From assembly GCA_041493205.1 (NCBI GenBank), contig JBGPYM010000064.1:1-13504 (forward strand): 13,504 nt of DNA. Direction: 5' to 3'. The notes under the pieces are model-generated. The model saw only the letters and a list, made by a program, of their open reading frames with translations. It was not told the DNA's origin and made no database searches. The position numbers and the translations under genes are program-made. The DNA is from JBGPYM01 sp041493205. Lineage in GTDB: Bacteria; Bacteroidota; Ignavibacteria; UBA10030; UBA6906. This document shows, piece after piece, positions 1 to 6,405 of this stretch; the first letter of the stretch is position 1, and every line of letters starts with the position of its first letter.

Positions 1-39
1 GTCGCAGTGCGGACCCTCCAGCACGGGATACTCAAGTAA
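1..39 (+). CDS. C-terminal end of an upstream gene (partial)
   Basis: The first reading frame is open from the window edge and encodes VAVRTLQHGILK before a TAA at 37-39. Third codon positions are mostly G or C, like the confirmed genes. The stop lies 89 bases before thyA, a normal intergenic distance. Twelve codons are too few to identify a family, and the second forward frame is also open across this stretch, so this is only the most likely reading. No function can be given. Confidence 0.35.
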   Translation, partial: VAVRTLQHGILK

Positions 40-56
40 CCAACATCAGTCATCTG

Positions 57-88
57 ATTGCTTCTTGCGGTTGCTGTTGCTACATTTT
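57..88 (+). promoter_or_regulatory. Candidate Bacteroidota-style promoter for thyA-folA
   Basis: ATTG at 57-60 is followed after 20 bases by TACATTTT at 81-88. Bacteroidota primary-sigma promoters have TTTG near -33 and TAnnTTTG near -7. The downstream box here matches five of its six fixed positions and the spacing is right. It would start transcription roughly 35 bases before the thyA ATG. Other TTG triplets nearby make the upstream box uncertain, and the call rests on consensus matching alone. Confidence 0.3.
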
Positions 89-128
89 CATGGATTTTTC
101 ATGTTCCCTCTTAGGTCCGTGAGACGCA

Positions 129-941
129 ATGCGCGAATACCTTGACCTGGTCGAGCGGGTTCTGACCAACGGCACATCGAAAAAAAACCGTACGGGGATC
201 GACACGCTCTCCTGCTTCGCCGAACAGTACCGCGTTGACCTCGGCAAGGGATATCCGCTCCTGACGACGAAAAAGGTCAATTTTAGCTCGATGCTCCATG
301 AGGTTCTCTGGTATCTTTCCGGCGAGGACCATATTCGCAATCTCCAGAAACATACGAAGATCTGGAATCCCTGGGCCGATGAACAGGGGAATCTCGAAAC
401 TGCCTATGGCCGGTACTGGCGCCGGTTCCCGAGTGCGCAGGTGAACGCGGCAACTGGAGCGTACGAAGTGGTGGAAGTAGACCAGATCGGGCGCGTGATC
501 GAACTGCTCAAGACCGACCCCAACTCCCGGAGGATGGTTGTGACTGCGTGGGAGCCCGGCAACGCGCTCAACAGCAAGCTCCCCCCCTGCCACTACACGT
601 TTGCCTTCAGCGTGCAGGAGAATCGCCTCTGCTGCCATCTCACACAGAGGTCGGGCGATATCGCCATCGGCATTCCATTCAATCTGGCGGCGTACGCCCT
701 CCTGACGCAGATACTCGCACAGGAAGCCGGTCTCGCTCCGGGAATCTTCAGCCACACAATCGTGGACGCGCATATCTACGTGAACCACATCGACGGCCTC
801 CGGGAACAGCTCAAGCGGACCCCCGGGCCGTTGCCGCAGCTGCAGATCGCCAGGAAAAGGGTGGATGAACTCCGGTTCGTGGATTTCACCCTGATCGGGT
901 ATGAGTGCGACGATCCGATCAGGTTCGAGGTGGCAATATGA
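129..941 (+). CDS. thyA: Thymidylate synthase
   Basis: Cytosolic enzyme (270 residues) that methylates dUMP to dTMP using 5,10-methylenetetrahydrofolate, which it turns into dihydrofolate. Family landmarks are all present: the phosphate-binding Arg in KKNRTGIDT, the Glu in HEVLWYLSGEDHI, the paired Arg in PNSRRMVVTAWEPG, the nucleophile Cys154 in PPCHYTF, the RSGDIAIGIPFNLA segment that orients dUMP, and the late DAHIYVNHIDGL motif. Length is close to the usual 264. The ATG at 129 gives the canonical start MREYLDLVERVL; there is no strong Shine-Dalgarno before it. The stop TGA overlaps the folA start in ATGA at 938-941, so the two are translationally coupled and the dihydrofolate product is recycled by the next enzyme. 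The final residues EVAI match the canonical C-terminus. Confidence 0.98.
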   Translation: MREYLDLVERVLTNGTSKKNRTGIDTLSCFAEQYRVDLGKGYPLLTTKKVNFSSMLHEVLWYLSGEDHIRNLQKHTKIWNPWADEQGNLETAYGRYWRRFPSAQVNAATGAYEVVEVDQIGRVIELLKTDPNSRRMVVTAWEPGNALNSKLPPCHYTFAFSVQENRLCCHLTQRSGDIAIGIPFNLAAYALLTQILAQEAGLAPGIFSHTIVDAHIYVNHIDGLREQLKRTPGPLPQLQIARKRVDELRFVDFTLIGYECDDPIRFEVAI

Positions 942-1408
942 AGCTTGCCATCATCGCCGCCGTTGCCGACAACCGCGTGATCGGCAAGGATGGGCGGGTC
1001 CCCTGGCACCTCCCGGTCGACCTGAAGCGTTTCAAACGCATCACGATCGGGCATCCGGTCCTTATGGGGAGGAAGTCCTGGGAATCCCTCGGGAAACCCC
1101 TTGCCGGGAGACGAAATGTTGTGCTCAGCTCCGCGCCTGTGAACGGGGTGGAATGGCACGCCACGATCGAAGACGCACTCTCGGCCCTTGCCGGAGAAGA
1201 GCGTGTGTTCGTAATCGGGGGGGGCGTTCTGTTCGCGCAGATGCTCGGGCGTGTCGACGAGATGTACCTCACGCTGGTGCATCGCACTGTCGAGGGTGAC
1301 GTCCTGTTCCCGCCGTATGAGCATCTCCTCGGCACCGAATTCATTGAGACTTTTCGTGAATCCCACACCGACTTCGAATTTGTGGACTACGTCCGCCGCG
1401 GTTCCTGA
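938..1408 (+). CDS. folA: Dihydrofolate reductase
   Basis: NADPH-dependent reduction of dihydrofolate to tetrahydrofolate; 156 residues, the usual size for a bacterial chromosomal enzyme. Visible motifs are the N-terminal strand MKLAIIAAVADNRVIG, the substrate-binding PWHLPVDLKRFK with the proton-relay acid at Asp28, the cofactor-binding GRKSWESLGKPLAGRRNVVLSS and the diglycine segment VFVIGGGVLFAQ. An in-frame upstream ATG at 905 would add 11 residues lying wholly inside thyA. The ATG at 938 is preferred because it gives the family-standard N-terminus and the ATGA coupling to thyA. The thyA-folA pair is a common bacterial arrangement: one enzyme makes dihydrofolate and the other restores it. 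Confidence 0.97.
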   Translation: MKLAIIAAVADNRVIGKDGRVPWHLPVDLKRFKRITIGHPVLMGRKSWESLGKPLAGRRNVVLSSAPVNGVEWHATIEDALSALAGEERVFVIGGGVLFAQMLGRVDEMYLTLVHRTVEGDVLFPPYEHLLGTEFIETFRESHTDFEFVDYVRRGS

Positions 1409-1496
1409 TCCCTCCTGAACTTTTTCCCCGCCGCATGGTCTCTTCGGGTCGCTGCCCGGTGTTTCGCATTTCCCCCCATTTTCGTATTTTAAGCAG
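1409..1496 (+). promoter_or_regulatory. Gap between folA and the NUDIX gene, with a weak promoter candidate
   Basis: This 88-base spacer breaks the otherwise overlapping gene series. It holds a weak hairpin (CGGG 1445-1448 with CCCG 1455-1458), too short to call a terminator. Just before the next start lies TATTTT at 1485-1490, with TTTC at 1462-1465 about 19 bases upstream. That resembles a degenerate Bacteroidota -33/-7 pair. If used, transcription would begin almost at the ATG of 1497, giving a very short or leaderless mRNA, consistent with the lack of a Shine-Dalgarno there. Speculative. Confidence 0.22.
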
Positions 1497-1919
1497 ATGA
1501 AGGAAGTTGCGGTAGGGATACTTAGGGCCCGGGGAAACGTTCTTGCATGCCAGCGGAAGAGGGATGCCGTGTATCCTCTCAAGTGGGAGTTTCCCGGAGG
1601 AAAAATCGAGCACGGGGAGTCATCCTCCATCGCGCTCCACAGAGAGCTGCGCGAGGAACTTGGCATCGAAGCCGTGATCGGGAGGGAGTTCCACAGGCAG
1701 GAGTGGGTGTATCCGGGAAGCGCCACCGCAAGCGGCGACGGTGCCTTCCGGGTCTACTATCACGAAGTCGAGAGTTTCAAAGGAATGCCGGTCAATCTGG
1801 CGTTCGAACAGATCCGCTGGGTCGGGGTCAATGAACTCCTCATGCTCGACATGCTGGAGGGGAACCGGGAAGCCATCGAAATGTTGCTGAGCAATGCGCG
1901 ACCCCGTCCGCACCCATAA
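1497..1919 (+). CDS. MutT-type NUDIX hydrolase (probable 8-oxo-dGTP diphosphatase)
   Basis: 140-residue protein with a complete NUDIX box at residues 35-57, G-x5-E-x7-REL-x-EE-x-GI, where the glutamates bind the catalytic metal. The preceding WEFPGGKIEHGE is typical of MutT-like enzymes that hydrolyse oxidised dGTP to the monophosphate. The C-terminal IRWVGVNELLMLDMLEGN also fits this group (a Trp followed by a Leu-rich helix). The next gene starts 26 bases before this one stops and encodes a MutY-like glycosylase, which strongly favours a role in the 8-oxoguanine pathway over other NUDIX substrates. Substrate specificity is still an inference; CTP or other nucleotides are possible. No Shine-Dalgarno is visible before the ATG. 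Confidence 0.9.
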   Translation: MKEVAVGILRARGNVLACQRKRDAVYPLKWEFPGGKIEHGESSSIALHRELREELGIEAVIGREFHRQEWVYPGSATASGDGAFRVYYHEVESFKGMPVNLAFEQIRWVGVNELLMLDMLEGNREAIEMLLSNARPRPHP

Positions 1920-2814
1920 TATCGTCCGGGCTGTCCGTCGCTGGTATCGCCGCCATGGCCGGAAGCTTCCGTGGCGTGGAAGTGCGGATCCGTACCGCGT
2001 GGTCCTCTCGGAAGTCATGTTGCAGCAAACACAGGTCGCCAGGGTTCTGGAGAAGTTTCCGCTTTTTCTGCGAAGATTTCCAACTCTCTCCGCCCTGGCA
2101 AAGGCCCCGCTCCGTGACGTGACCATCGCCTGGCGCGGCATGGGATACAATAACCGGGCGGTACGACTTCATGCCCTCGCTCGCGCGTTGACGGATGAGT
2201 ACGGCGGACAGCTCCCGGCATCAGCCGAAGAATTGCTCCTCCTCCCGGGGATCGGCAGATATACCGCCCACGCCCTGCTCTGCGCGGTGCACGGGAAACC
2301 GGTGCCCCTGGTTGATATCAATATCCGGCGGTTATTTTCCCGCCTGTTTTTCCGGATGCGGACATTCGGCCAGATGAGAGAGGAGCAGGAGATCTGGGAC
2401 ATCGCCGGATCGCTGGTTCCTTCACGCCGGATATACGACTGGAACCAGGCTCTGATGGATATTGGAGCCACGGTCTGTACCGCGCAGCGTCCTGCGTGCG
2501 CGCAATGCCCGGTCGGCCGTTTCTGCCTTTCGCGGCGTTCAATGCGGCAGGCCGGGAGGAGCGCTAAGAGGGTTGAGCCGGGTTTCAGGGGGATACCCAA
2601 CCGGATTTACCGGGGGCGTATCATCGAGGAGCTCCGGCGTGCGGGGGCCGGCAGAGGGATCGGGGAGTCGCGCCTCGGCAAGCGGATTCATCCGGGGTTT
2701 GCCGCTGCACATGCCGCGTGGCTCCGGTCGCTCCTCCGGGGACTCGAATCCGACGGGCTGATCACCGTTGCGCCGGGCCGCGGCGGGCGGCAGTCGCGCG
2801 TGACTCTTGCATGA
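1894..2814 (+). CDS. mutY: MutY-like A/G-specific adenine glycosylase, short form
   Basis: HhH-GPD DNA glycosylase with an iron-sulfur cluster, 306 residues. Seen: PWR-x5-PYRVVLSEVMLQQTQV with the catalytic Glu40; the helix-hairpin-helix LLPGIGRYTAHAL; Asp141 in LVDINIRRLF, the Schiff-base-stabilising Asp of the superfamily; and four cluster cysteines at 195, 202, 205 and 211 (spacing 6-2-5). By family knowledge it removes adenine mispaired with 8-oxoguanine. Two features are atypical. The usual VDGN is VDIN, and GYNNRA resembles the GYxRRA of actinobacterial MutY and archaeal MIG thymine glycosylase. After the cluster, the NUDIX-like 8-oxoG-recognition domain of E. coli MutY (350 residues) is missing. 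In its place is a basic stretch of about 90 residues with a winged-helix look (IYRGRIIEELRR ... GLITVAPG). A T/G-mismatch specificity therefore cannot be excluded. It overlaps the NUDIX gene by 26 bases and the ogg gene by 4. Confidence 0.9.
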   Translation: MRDPVRTHNIVRAVRRWYRRHGRKLPWRGSADPYRVVLSEVMLQQTQVARVLEKFPLFLRRFPTLSALAKAPLRDVTIAWRGMGYNNRAVRLHALARALTDEYGGQLPASAEELLLLPGIGRYTAHALLCAVHGKPVPLVDINIRRLFSRLFFRMRTFGQMREEQEIWDIAGSLVPSRRIYDWNQALMDIGATVCTAQRPACAQCPVGRFCLSRRSMRQAGRSAKRVEPGFRGIPNRIYRGRIIEELRRAGAGRGIGESRLGKRIHPGFAAAHAAWLRSLLRGLESDGLITVAPGRGGRQSRVTLA

Positions 2815-3449
2815 GGCGCCCGCCGCAGTACAGGCACGTTGGCGAGCTCACCCGCGATCATGCAACCCGGAAGCTCGCAATCAGGACGCGCCTGAAGGAG
2901 TTCGCCGCCGTGAGTGAAGCCGACTACTTCTATGAGCTGGCATATTGCCTCCTGACCCCGCAGTCAAGTGCCGTCAATGCGGGAAAGGCGGTTGAGGAAC
3001 TCCGGAAAGCCGACCTCCAGGGTTCGGCAGTGGAACCGGTCGACATACTGTTCTCCAGGGCACATTACATACGGTTTCACCGGACCAAATCGCGGAATCT
3101 CCTTGAAGCAAAAGCAGGGCTGCCGGAGATCCTCTCCGCACTCGCCGGTCATGAGCACTCCATGGGCCTGCGGGCATGGCTTGCGGGCAATGTCAGGGGG
3201 CTGGGATGGAAGGAAGCATCGCATTTCCTCCGTAATATCGGCCACCGGGACCTTGCGATACTCGACAGGCACATTCTGCGAAACCTGAAACGTCACGGCG
3301 TCCTCCGGGCGATCCCGGCAACGCTGACACCGGCACGTTACCTTGCCATTGAGGAACGGTTCCGCCGGTTTGCGCATGACATCGGTATCCCGATGGATGA
3401 GCTTGACCTCCTGTTCTGGAGCCGGGAAACCGGAGCCATCCTGAAGTAA
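2811..3449 (+). CDS. ogg: N-glycosylase/DNA lyase, Ogg2 family (8-oxoguanine)
   Basis: Bifunctional 8-oxoguanine DNA glycosylase and AP lyase of the Ogg2 type, first known from archaea such as Methanocaldococcus jannaschii and also found in some bacteria. 212 residues, the usual family size. Its signature is clear: the hairpin GLGWKEASHFLRNIG with the catalytic Lys134, followed by AILDRHILRNL with Asp152. The N-terminal half has the family segment FYELAYCLLTPQSSA. The protein ends exactly in a lysine (GAILK); a C-terminal lysine is the known Ogg2 feature for telling 8-oxoG from G. An in-frame ATG at 2718 would add 31 Arg-rich residues inside mutY. The ATG at 2811 is chosen because it overlaps the mutY stop as ATGA and leaves the usual length. 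It completes a MutT-MutY-Ogg set. Confidence 0.95.
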   Translation: MRRPPQYRHVGELTRDHATRKLAIRTRLKEFAAVSEADYFYELAYCLLTPQSSAVNAGKAVEELRKADLQGSAVEPVDILFSRAHYIRFHRTKSRNLLEAKAGLPEILSALAGHEHSMGLRAWLAGNVRGLGWKEASHFLRNIGHRDLAILDRHILRNLKRHGVLRAIPATLTPARYLAIEERFRRFAHDIGIPMDELDLLFWSRETGAILK

Positions 3450-3475
3450 CCAGGCGAAATCATGAAAGGTCGATC

Positions 3476-4627
3476 ATGAAATATCTTGTCCTCGGGGCAG
3501 GGATGATGGGTTCCGCAGCCGCATATGATCTCTCCCGCAACGCCGATGACGAAGTAGTCCTCGCGGACATCAACCTGCAGACCGCCACCATGACGGCAAA
3601 GCGGATCGGCCCGAACGTCCACCCCCTCCGGCTTGACGTGAACGACCACAGGGAGGTCGTGAAAGCCATGCAGGGATGCGGGGCCGTTATCTGTGCCGTG
3701 ACCTACCTGGTCAATCTTCAGGTAACACGGGCGGCTCTTGAGGCCGGGGTGCACATGTGCGATCTGGGGGGGAACAACGACGTTGTCGAGAAGCAGCTCG
3801 CGCTCGATGCAGAGGCGCACGCCAGGGGGGTCACCATCATCCCGAACTGCGGACTGGCCCCGGGTCTGATCAACATCCTGGCGGTGACCGGGACGCAGGA
3901 GTTCGATGCGGTGGAATCCATCCATCTGCGGGTCGGGGGGCTTCCCCAGCACCCGGTCCCTCCCCTGTACTACCAGATCGTCTTCTCCGTTGAGGGATTA
4001 ATCAATGAATATGTGGAGAAGGCAGCCGTCATTCAGGACGGTGAGCTCCGCTACATCGATCCGATGTCCGGCCTGGAGGAGATCTACTTCCCCGCACCGT
4101 TCGGGACGCTCGAAGCCTTCAGCACCTCCGGCGGTCTTTCAACGCTGACGGGGCTCTTTGCCGGAAAAGTCAGCAGCCTCGACTACAAAACCATCCGTTA
4201 CAAGGGTCACTGTGAAAAATTCAAGACGCTGCTCGACCTCGGGCTGGCAACCTCCGAACCGATGATGGTGGGCGGGAGCGTGAAGACCAACCGGGAATTT
4301 TTTGCCGACCTCCTCCGCAAGAAGCTCGATTACGGGGACAAGGACGTCGTCCTTGCCCGGGCGAACATTACCGGACGCCACGGTGCCGCGGAGAAATCGC
4401 TCCGGTACGAGTTCATCGACTACTATGACGATGCCACGTCGATCACCGCCATGATGCGCGCGACGTCCTTTCCGACTTCCGTCATCGCCCAGATGCTGGC
4501 GCAGGGCGTCATTACGCAGCGCGGCGTCATGCCGCCGGAGATGTGCGTTCCCGGAGAACGGATGATCACCGAGCTCGCCAAGCGAAACCTGAAGATCACG
4601 AAACGAATCACCGAAACCTGGAGCTGA
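3476..4627 (+). CDS. Saccharopine dehydrogenase family oxidoreductase, probable lysine 6-dehydrogenase
   Basis: 383-residue NAD(P)-dependent enzyme. An N-terminal Rossmann fold opens with VLGAGMMGSAAA (G7, G9, G12) and an acidic residue follows at the second strand (VVLADINL). The middle has AALEAGVHMCDLGGN and IIPNCGLAPGLINILA, typical of the saccharopine reductase/lysine 6-dehydrogenase family, and the C-terminal half is the substrate-binding domain. The length is close to lysine 6-dehydrogenases (about 385), which deaminate lysine to 2-aminoadipate semialdehyde. Saccharopine dehydrogenase or a related reductase is the alternative. A Shine-Dalgarno-like GAAAGG lies 6-7 bases before the ATG. 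It sits 26 bases after ogg on the same strand, so it is probably co-transcribed, but I see no metabolic link to DNA repair. Confidence 0.88.
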   Translation: MKYLVLGAGMMGSAAAYDLSRNADDEVVLADINLQTATMTAKRIGPNVHPLRLDVNDHREVVKAMQGCGAVICAVTYLVNLQVTRAALEAGVHMCDLGGNNDVVEKQLALDAEAHARGVTIIPNCGLAPGLINILAVTGTQEFDAVESIHLRVGGLPQHPVPPLYYQIVFSVEGLINEYVEKAAVIQDGELRYIDPMSGLEEIYFPAPFGTLEAFSTSGGLSTLTGLFAGKVSSLDYKTIRYKGHCEKFKTLLDLGLATSEPMMVGGSVKTNREFFADLLRKKLDYGDKDVVLARANITGRHGAAEKSLRYEFIDYYDDATSITAMMRATSFPTSVIAQMLAQGVITQRGVMPPEMCVPGERMITELAKRNLKITKRITETWS

Positions 4628-4629
4628 CC

Positions 4630-4776
4630 ATGCACCCGTTGTCCGTTCAGATCGTCACGCGCGACAGCAGGTCGCAGCAGGAGGTGCGGCACCAGTACAT
4701 CCTGGAAACCCGTCATCCGCGGTGGGAACTGGTGAAGATATTCTTTCATGCATTCCTGAACGTCCGGTTTTCATGA
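4630..4776 (+). CDS. Unrecognised small protein (48 residues)
   Basis: A short ORF begins 2 bases after the stop of the dehydrogenase gene and ends in TGA overlapping the ATG of the amidase gene (ATGA at 4773-4776). It encodes a basic, polar N-terminal half (RDSRSQQEVRHQY) and a more hydrophobic aromatic end (WELVKIFFHAFLNVRF). There is no signal peptide and I recognise no family. Its fit between two genes with coupling-type spacing at both ends, together with mostly G/C third positions, argues that it is translated. It may act only as a translational relay into the amidase gene. No Shine-Dalgarno beyond the preceding gene's end is evident. Confidence 0.5.
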   Translation: MHPLSVQIVTRDSRSQQEVRHQYILETRHPRWELVKIFFHAFLNVRFS

Positions 4777-6350
4777 TGCGGACCCTGCGGACGCTGACAT
4801 ATGCCGTCTGCGTGTGTGCCTGCGTGCTCCCTGGACTTTCTGCCCGGGCACAGCAGCAGAATGCCGTCCGCGTCGAGTTTACCGGCGATTCCCTCCGCGC
4901 AACGGTGGCGGGCGCCTTCCAGCGCAGCGGCACCCTCTACGTCTCCCTGACCGATCTCACCCATATCTTTGCCTCGAACACGTATGAAAACAGCGAAGCG
5001 CGGAAGCTGGAAATCAAGCGGCCGGGGCTTCGCATCAAGGTCGCGGCCGGGAACCCGTTCATCGTTCTGACCGACTCCGGCGGGCGGCAGTCGATACACC
5101 AGCTCCCGCAGGACGTGCTGTATGCCGCGGGCTCGTTTTTCGTCCCGCTCACCTCGTTCCTTCCGCTCGTTGCGCTGACGTTCGGCGTACAGGGATTTTT
5201 CAGTCCGGCCGACAACCTGCTCCACTTTGGGGGGGAAGCCTCCAGCTCCCTGTACGACATCCCGTCGGTTGCACTCGAGCCGAAAGCAAACGGGCTGCTG
5301 ATCAGGATCGCATCGAACAAGAAGCTGACAGAGTACGAAAACTGGCTCCGTGCCGACGGCTGGCTCTATGTGACGATCGGTGCTGCCAGGGGAGATACGG
5401 CGGCCATCAACGCCATGACAACTGTTGCGCCGGTGAGGAGGATCGTCGCCATTCAATCACCCACCTCGCTCCAGCTGACCTTCCAGCTTTCCGGCTCCAA
5501 CGCTTCCTCTGAGATCATTGCTGATGAGGGGACGAAAGACCTGCTGGTTCTCGTGCGCGCAGCAGCGCCCGGTGAAAAGGGGAGGATGAACCACGACATG
5601 CAGGCGGGTCTGGACGCACGGCGCAACCAGTGGCAGCTCGATGTCATCGTCCTCGATGCCGGGCACGGTGGCTACGATCCGGGAACAATCGGCGTCACCG
5701 GGGTCAAGGAGAAAACGATTTCACTCGGAATCGTCCTGAAGCTCGGGAAGCTCATCAAGAAGCATCTCCCCTCGGTGGAGGTTGTCTATACCCGCAAAAC
5801 AGATACGTTTGTAGAGCTGGATAAACGCGGTTCCATCGCCAATGCGGCGGGCGGCAAGCTCTTCATCAGCGTCCACGCGAATTCGCTCCCGCGGAAACCG
5901 AGTTCCACGCGGGGATTTGAGGTGTACCTCCTGCGCCCCGGGAGGACCGAGGAGGCGATTGCCATTGCCGAGCGGGAGAACTCCGTCATCGAGCTCGAGG
6001 AGGGATATCAGGAGAAGTACCAGCAGCTCACGGAGGAAAATTTCATCCTTGTGACCATGGCGCAGAGCGCCCATGTCAAGGCGAGCGAGTTGTTTGCCGA
6101 TCTGACACAGCGGGAGATGGCGGGAACAACCGGGATTCCGAACAGGGGAGTGAAGCAGGCGGGATTTTACGTCCTGGTGGGTGCGGCCATGCCGAACATA
6201 CTGGTGGAGACCGCATACCTTTCAAACCGCGAAGACGAACGATTTCTCCGGAGCGATGCCGGACAGCAGAAGATCGCCGAGGCGCTCTTCCGCGCCATCA
6301 GGAAATACAAGCTGGAATATGAGAAGCTGCTGATGGAGGGGAATCAGTAG
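4773..6350 (+). CDS. N-acetylmuramoyl-L-alanine amidase (Amidase_3), secreted
   Basis: 525 residues. It cleaves the bond between N-acetylmuramic acid and the stem peptide in peptidoglycan, as in cell separation. From ATG 4773 it begins MMRTLRTLTYAVCVCACVL..., a signal peptide with probable cleavage after ARA near residue 25. Residues about 28-150 look like a stalk or copper-amine-oxidase-N-like domain, and about 165-270 like an AMIN wall- or envelope-binding domain. The zinc amidase occupies about 290-515: His298 in DAGHGGYD, Glu313 in GVKEKT, His368 in SVHAN and catalytic Glu479 in VETAYLSN. A long insert (about 395-450, rich in Glu and Gln) resembles the autoinhibitory helix region of AmiA/B/C enzymes that need an activator. 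An upstream in-frame ATG at 4722 would bury the signal peptide. Its TAG stop lies in the REP-like repeat. Confidence 0.94.
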   Translation: MMRTLRTLTYAVCVCACVLPGLSARAQQQNAVRVEFTGDSLRATVAGAFQRSGTLYVSLTDLTHIFASNTYENSEARKLEIKRPGLRIKVAAGNPFIVLTDSGGRQSIHQLPQDVLYAAGSFFVPLTSFLPLVALTFGVQGFFSPADNLLHFGGEASSSLYDIPSVALEPKANGLLIRIASNKKLTEYENWLRADGWLYVTIGAARGDTAAINAMTTVAPVRRIVAIQSPTSLQLTFQLSGSNASSEIIADEGTKDLLVLVRAAAPGEKGRMNHDMQAGLDARRNQWQLDVIVLDAGHGGYDPGTIGVTGVKEKTISLGIVLKLGKLIKKHLPSVEVVYTRKTDTFVELDKRGSIANAAGGKLFISVHANSLPRKPSSTRGFEVYLLRPGRTEEAIAIAERENSVIELEEGYQEKYQQLTEENFILVTMAQSAHVKASELFADLTQREMAGTTGIPNRGVKQAGFYVLVGAAMPNILVETAYLSNREDERFLRSDAGQQKIAEALFRAIRKYKLEYEKLLMEGNQ

Positions 6351-6405
6351 GACCGGCCTCCGTGCCGGTCTACCCGGGTGTGTCGGGCAGAGACGCCCGA
6401 CCTAC
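6347..6405. repeat. REP/BIME-like inverted palindrome doublet between convergent genes
   Basis: Two stem-loops in opposite orientation. The first starts at GTAG (6347-6350) and has stem GACCGGC (6351-6357), a 6-base loop and GCCGGTC (6364-6370) then TAC. The second has stem GTCGGGC (6382-6388), loop AGAGAC, GCCCGAC (6395-6401) and then CTAC (6402-6405), which is GTAG on the minus strand. A GTAG tetranucleotide at the base of each palindrome is the hallmark of REP elements mobilised by RAYT-type transposases; pairs in opposite orientation are called BIMEs. Both flanking genes end in CAG TAG, with the TAG coming from the element. It could also act as a bidirectional terminator, though no U-rich run follows either stem. 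No RAYT gene lies in this window. Confidence 0.72.

Noticed and set aside
776..1726. A 316-codon open frame on the minus strand, opposite folA and parts of thyA and the NUDIX gene
   Set aside because: It covers the intergenic gap as well, but its translation has no motif and conflicts with three clear genes.
2718..2810. A longer start for the Ogg2 gene, adding 31 residues
   Set aside because: The extra part is Arg-rich, lies wholly inside mutY and exceeds the family length; the ATGA-coupled start at 2811 fits better.
4746..5456. A 236-codon minus-strand frame within the amidase gene
   Set aside because: It is antisense to the signal peptide and N-terminal domains of the amidase; low-complexity charged translation.
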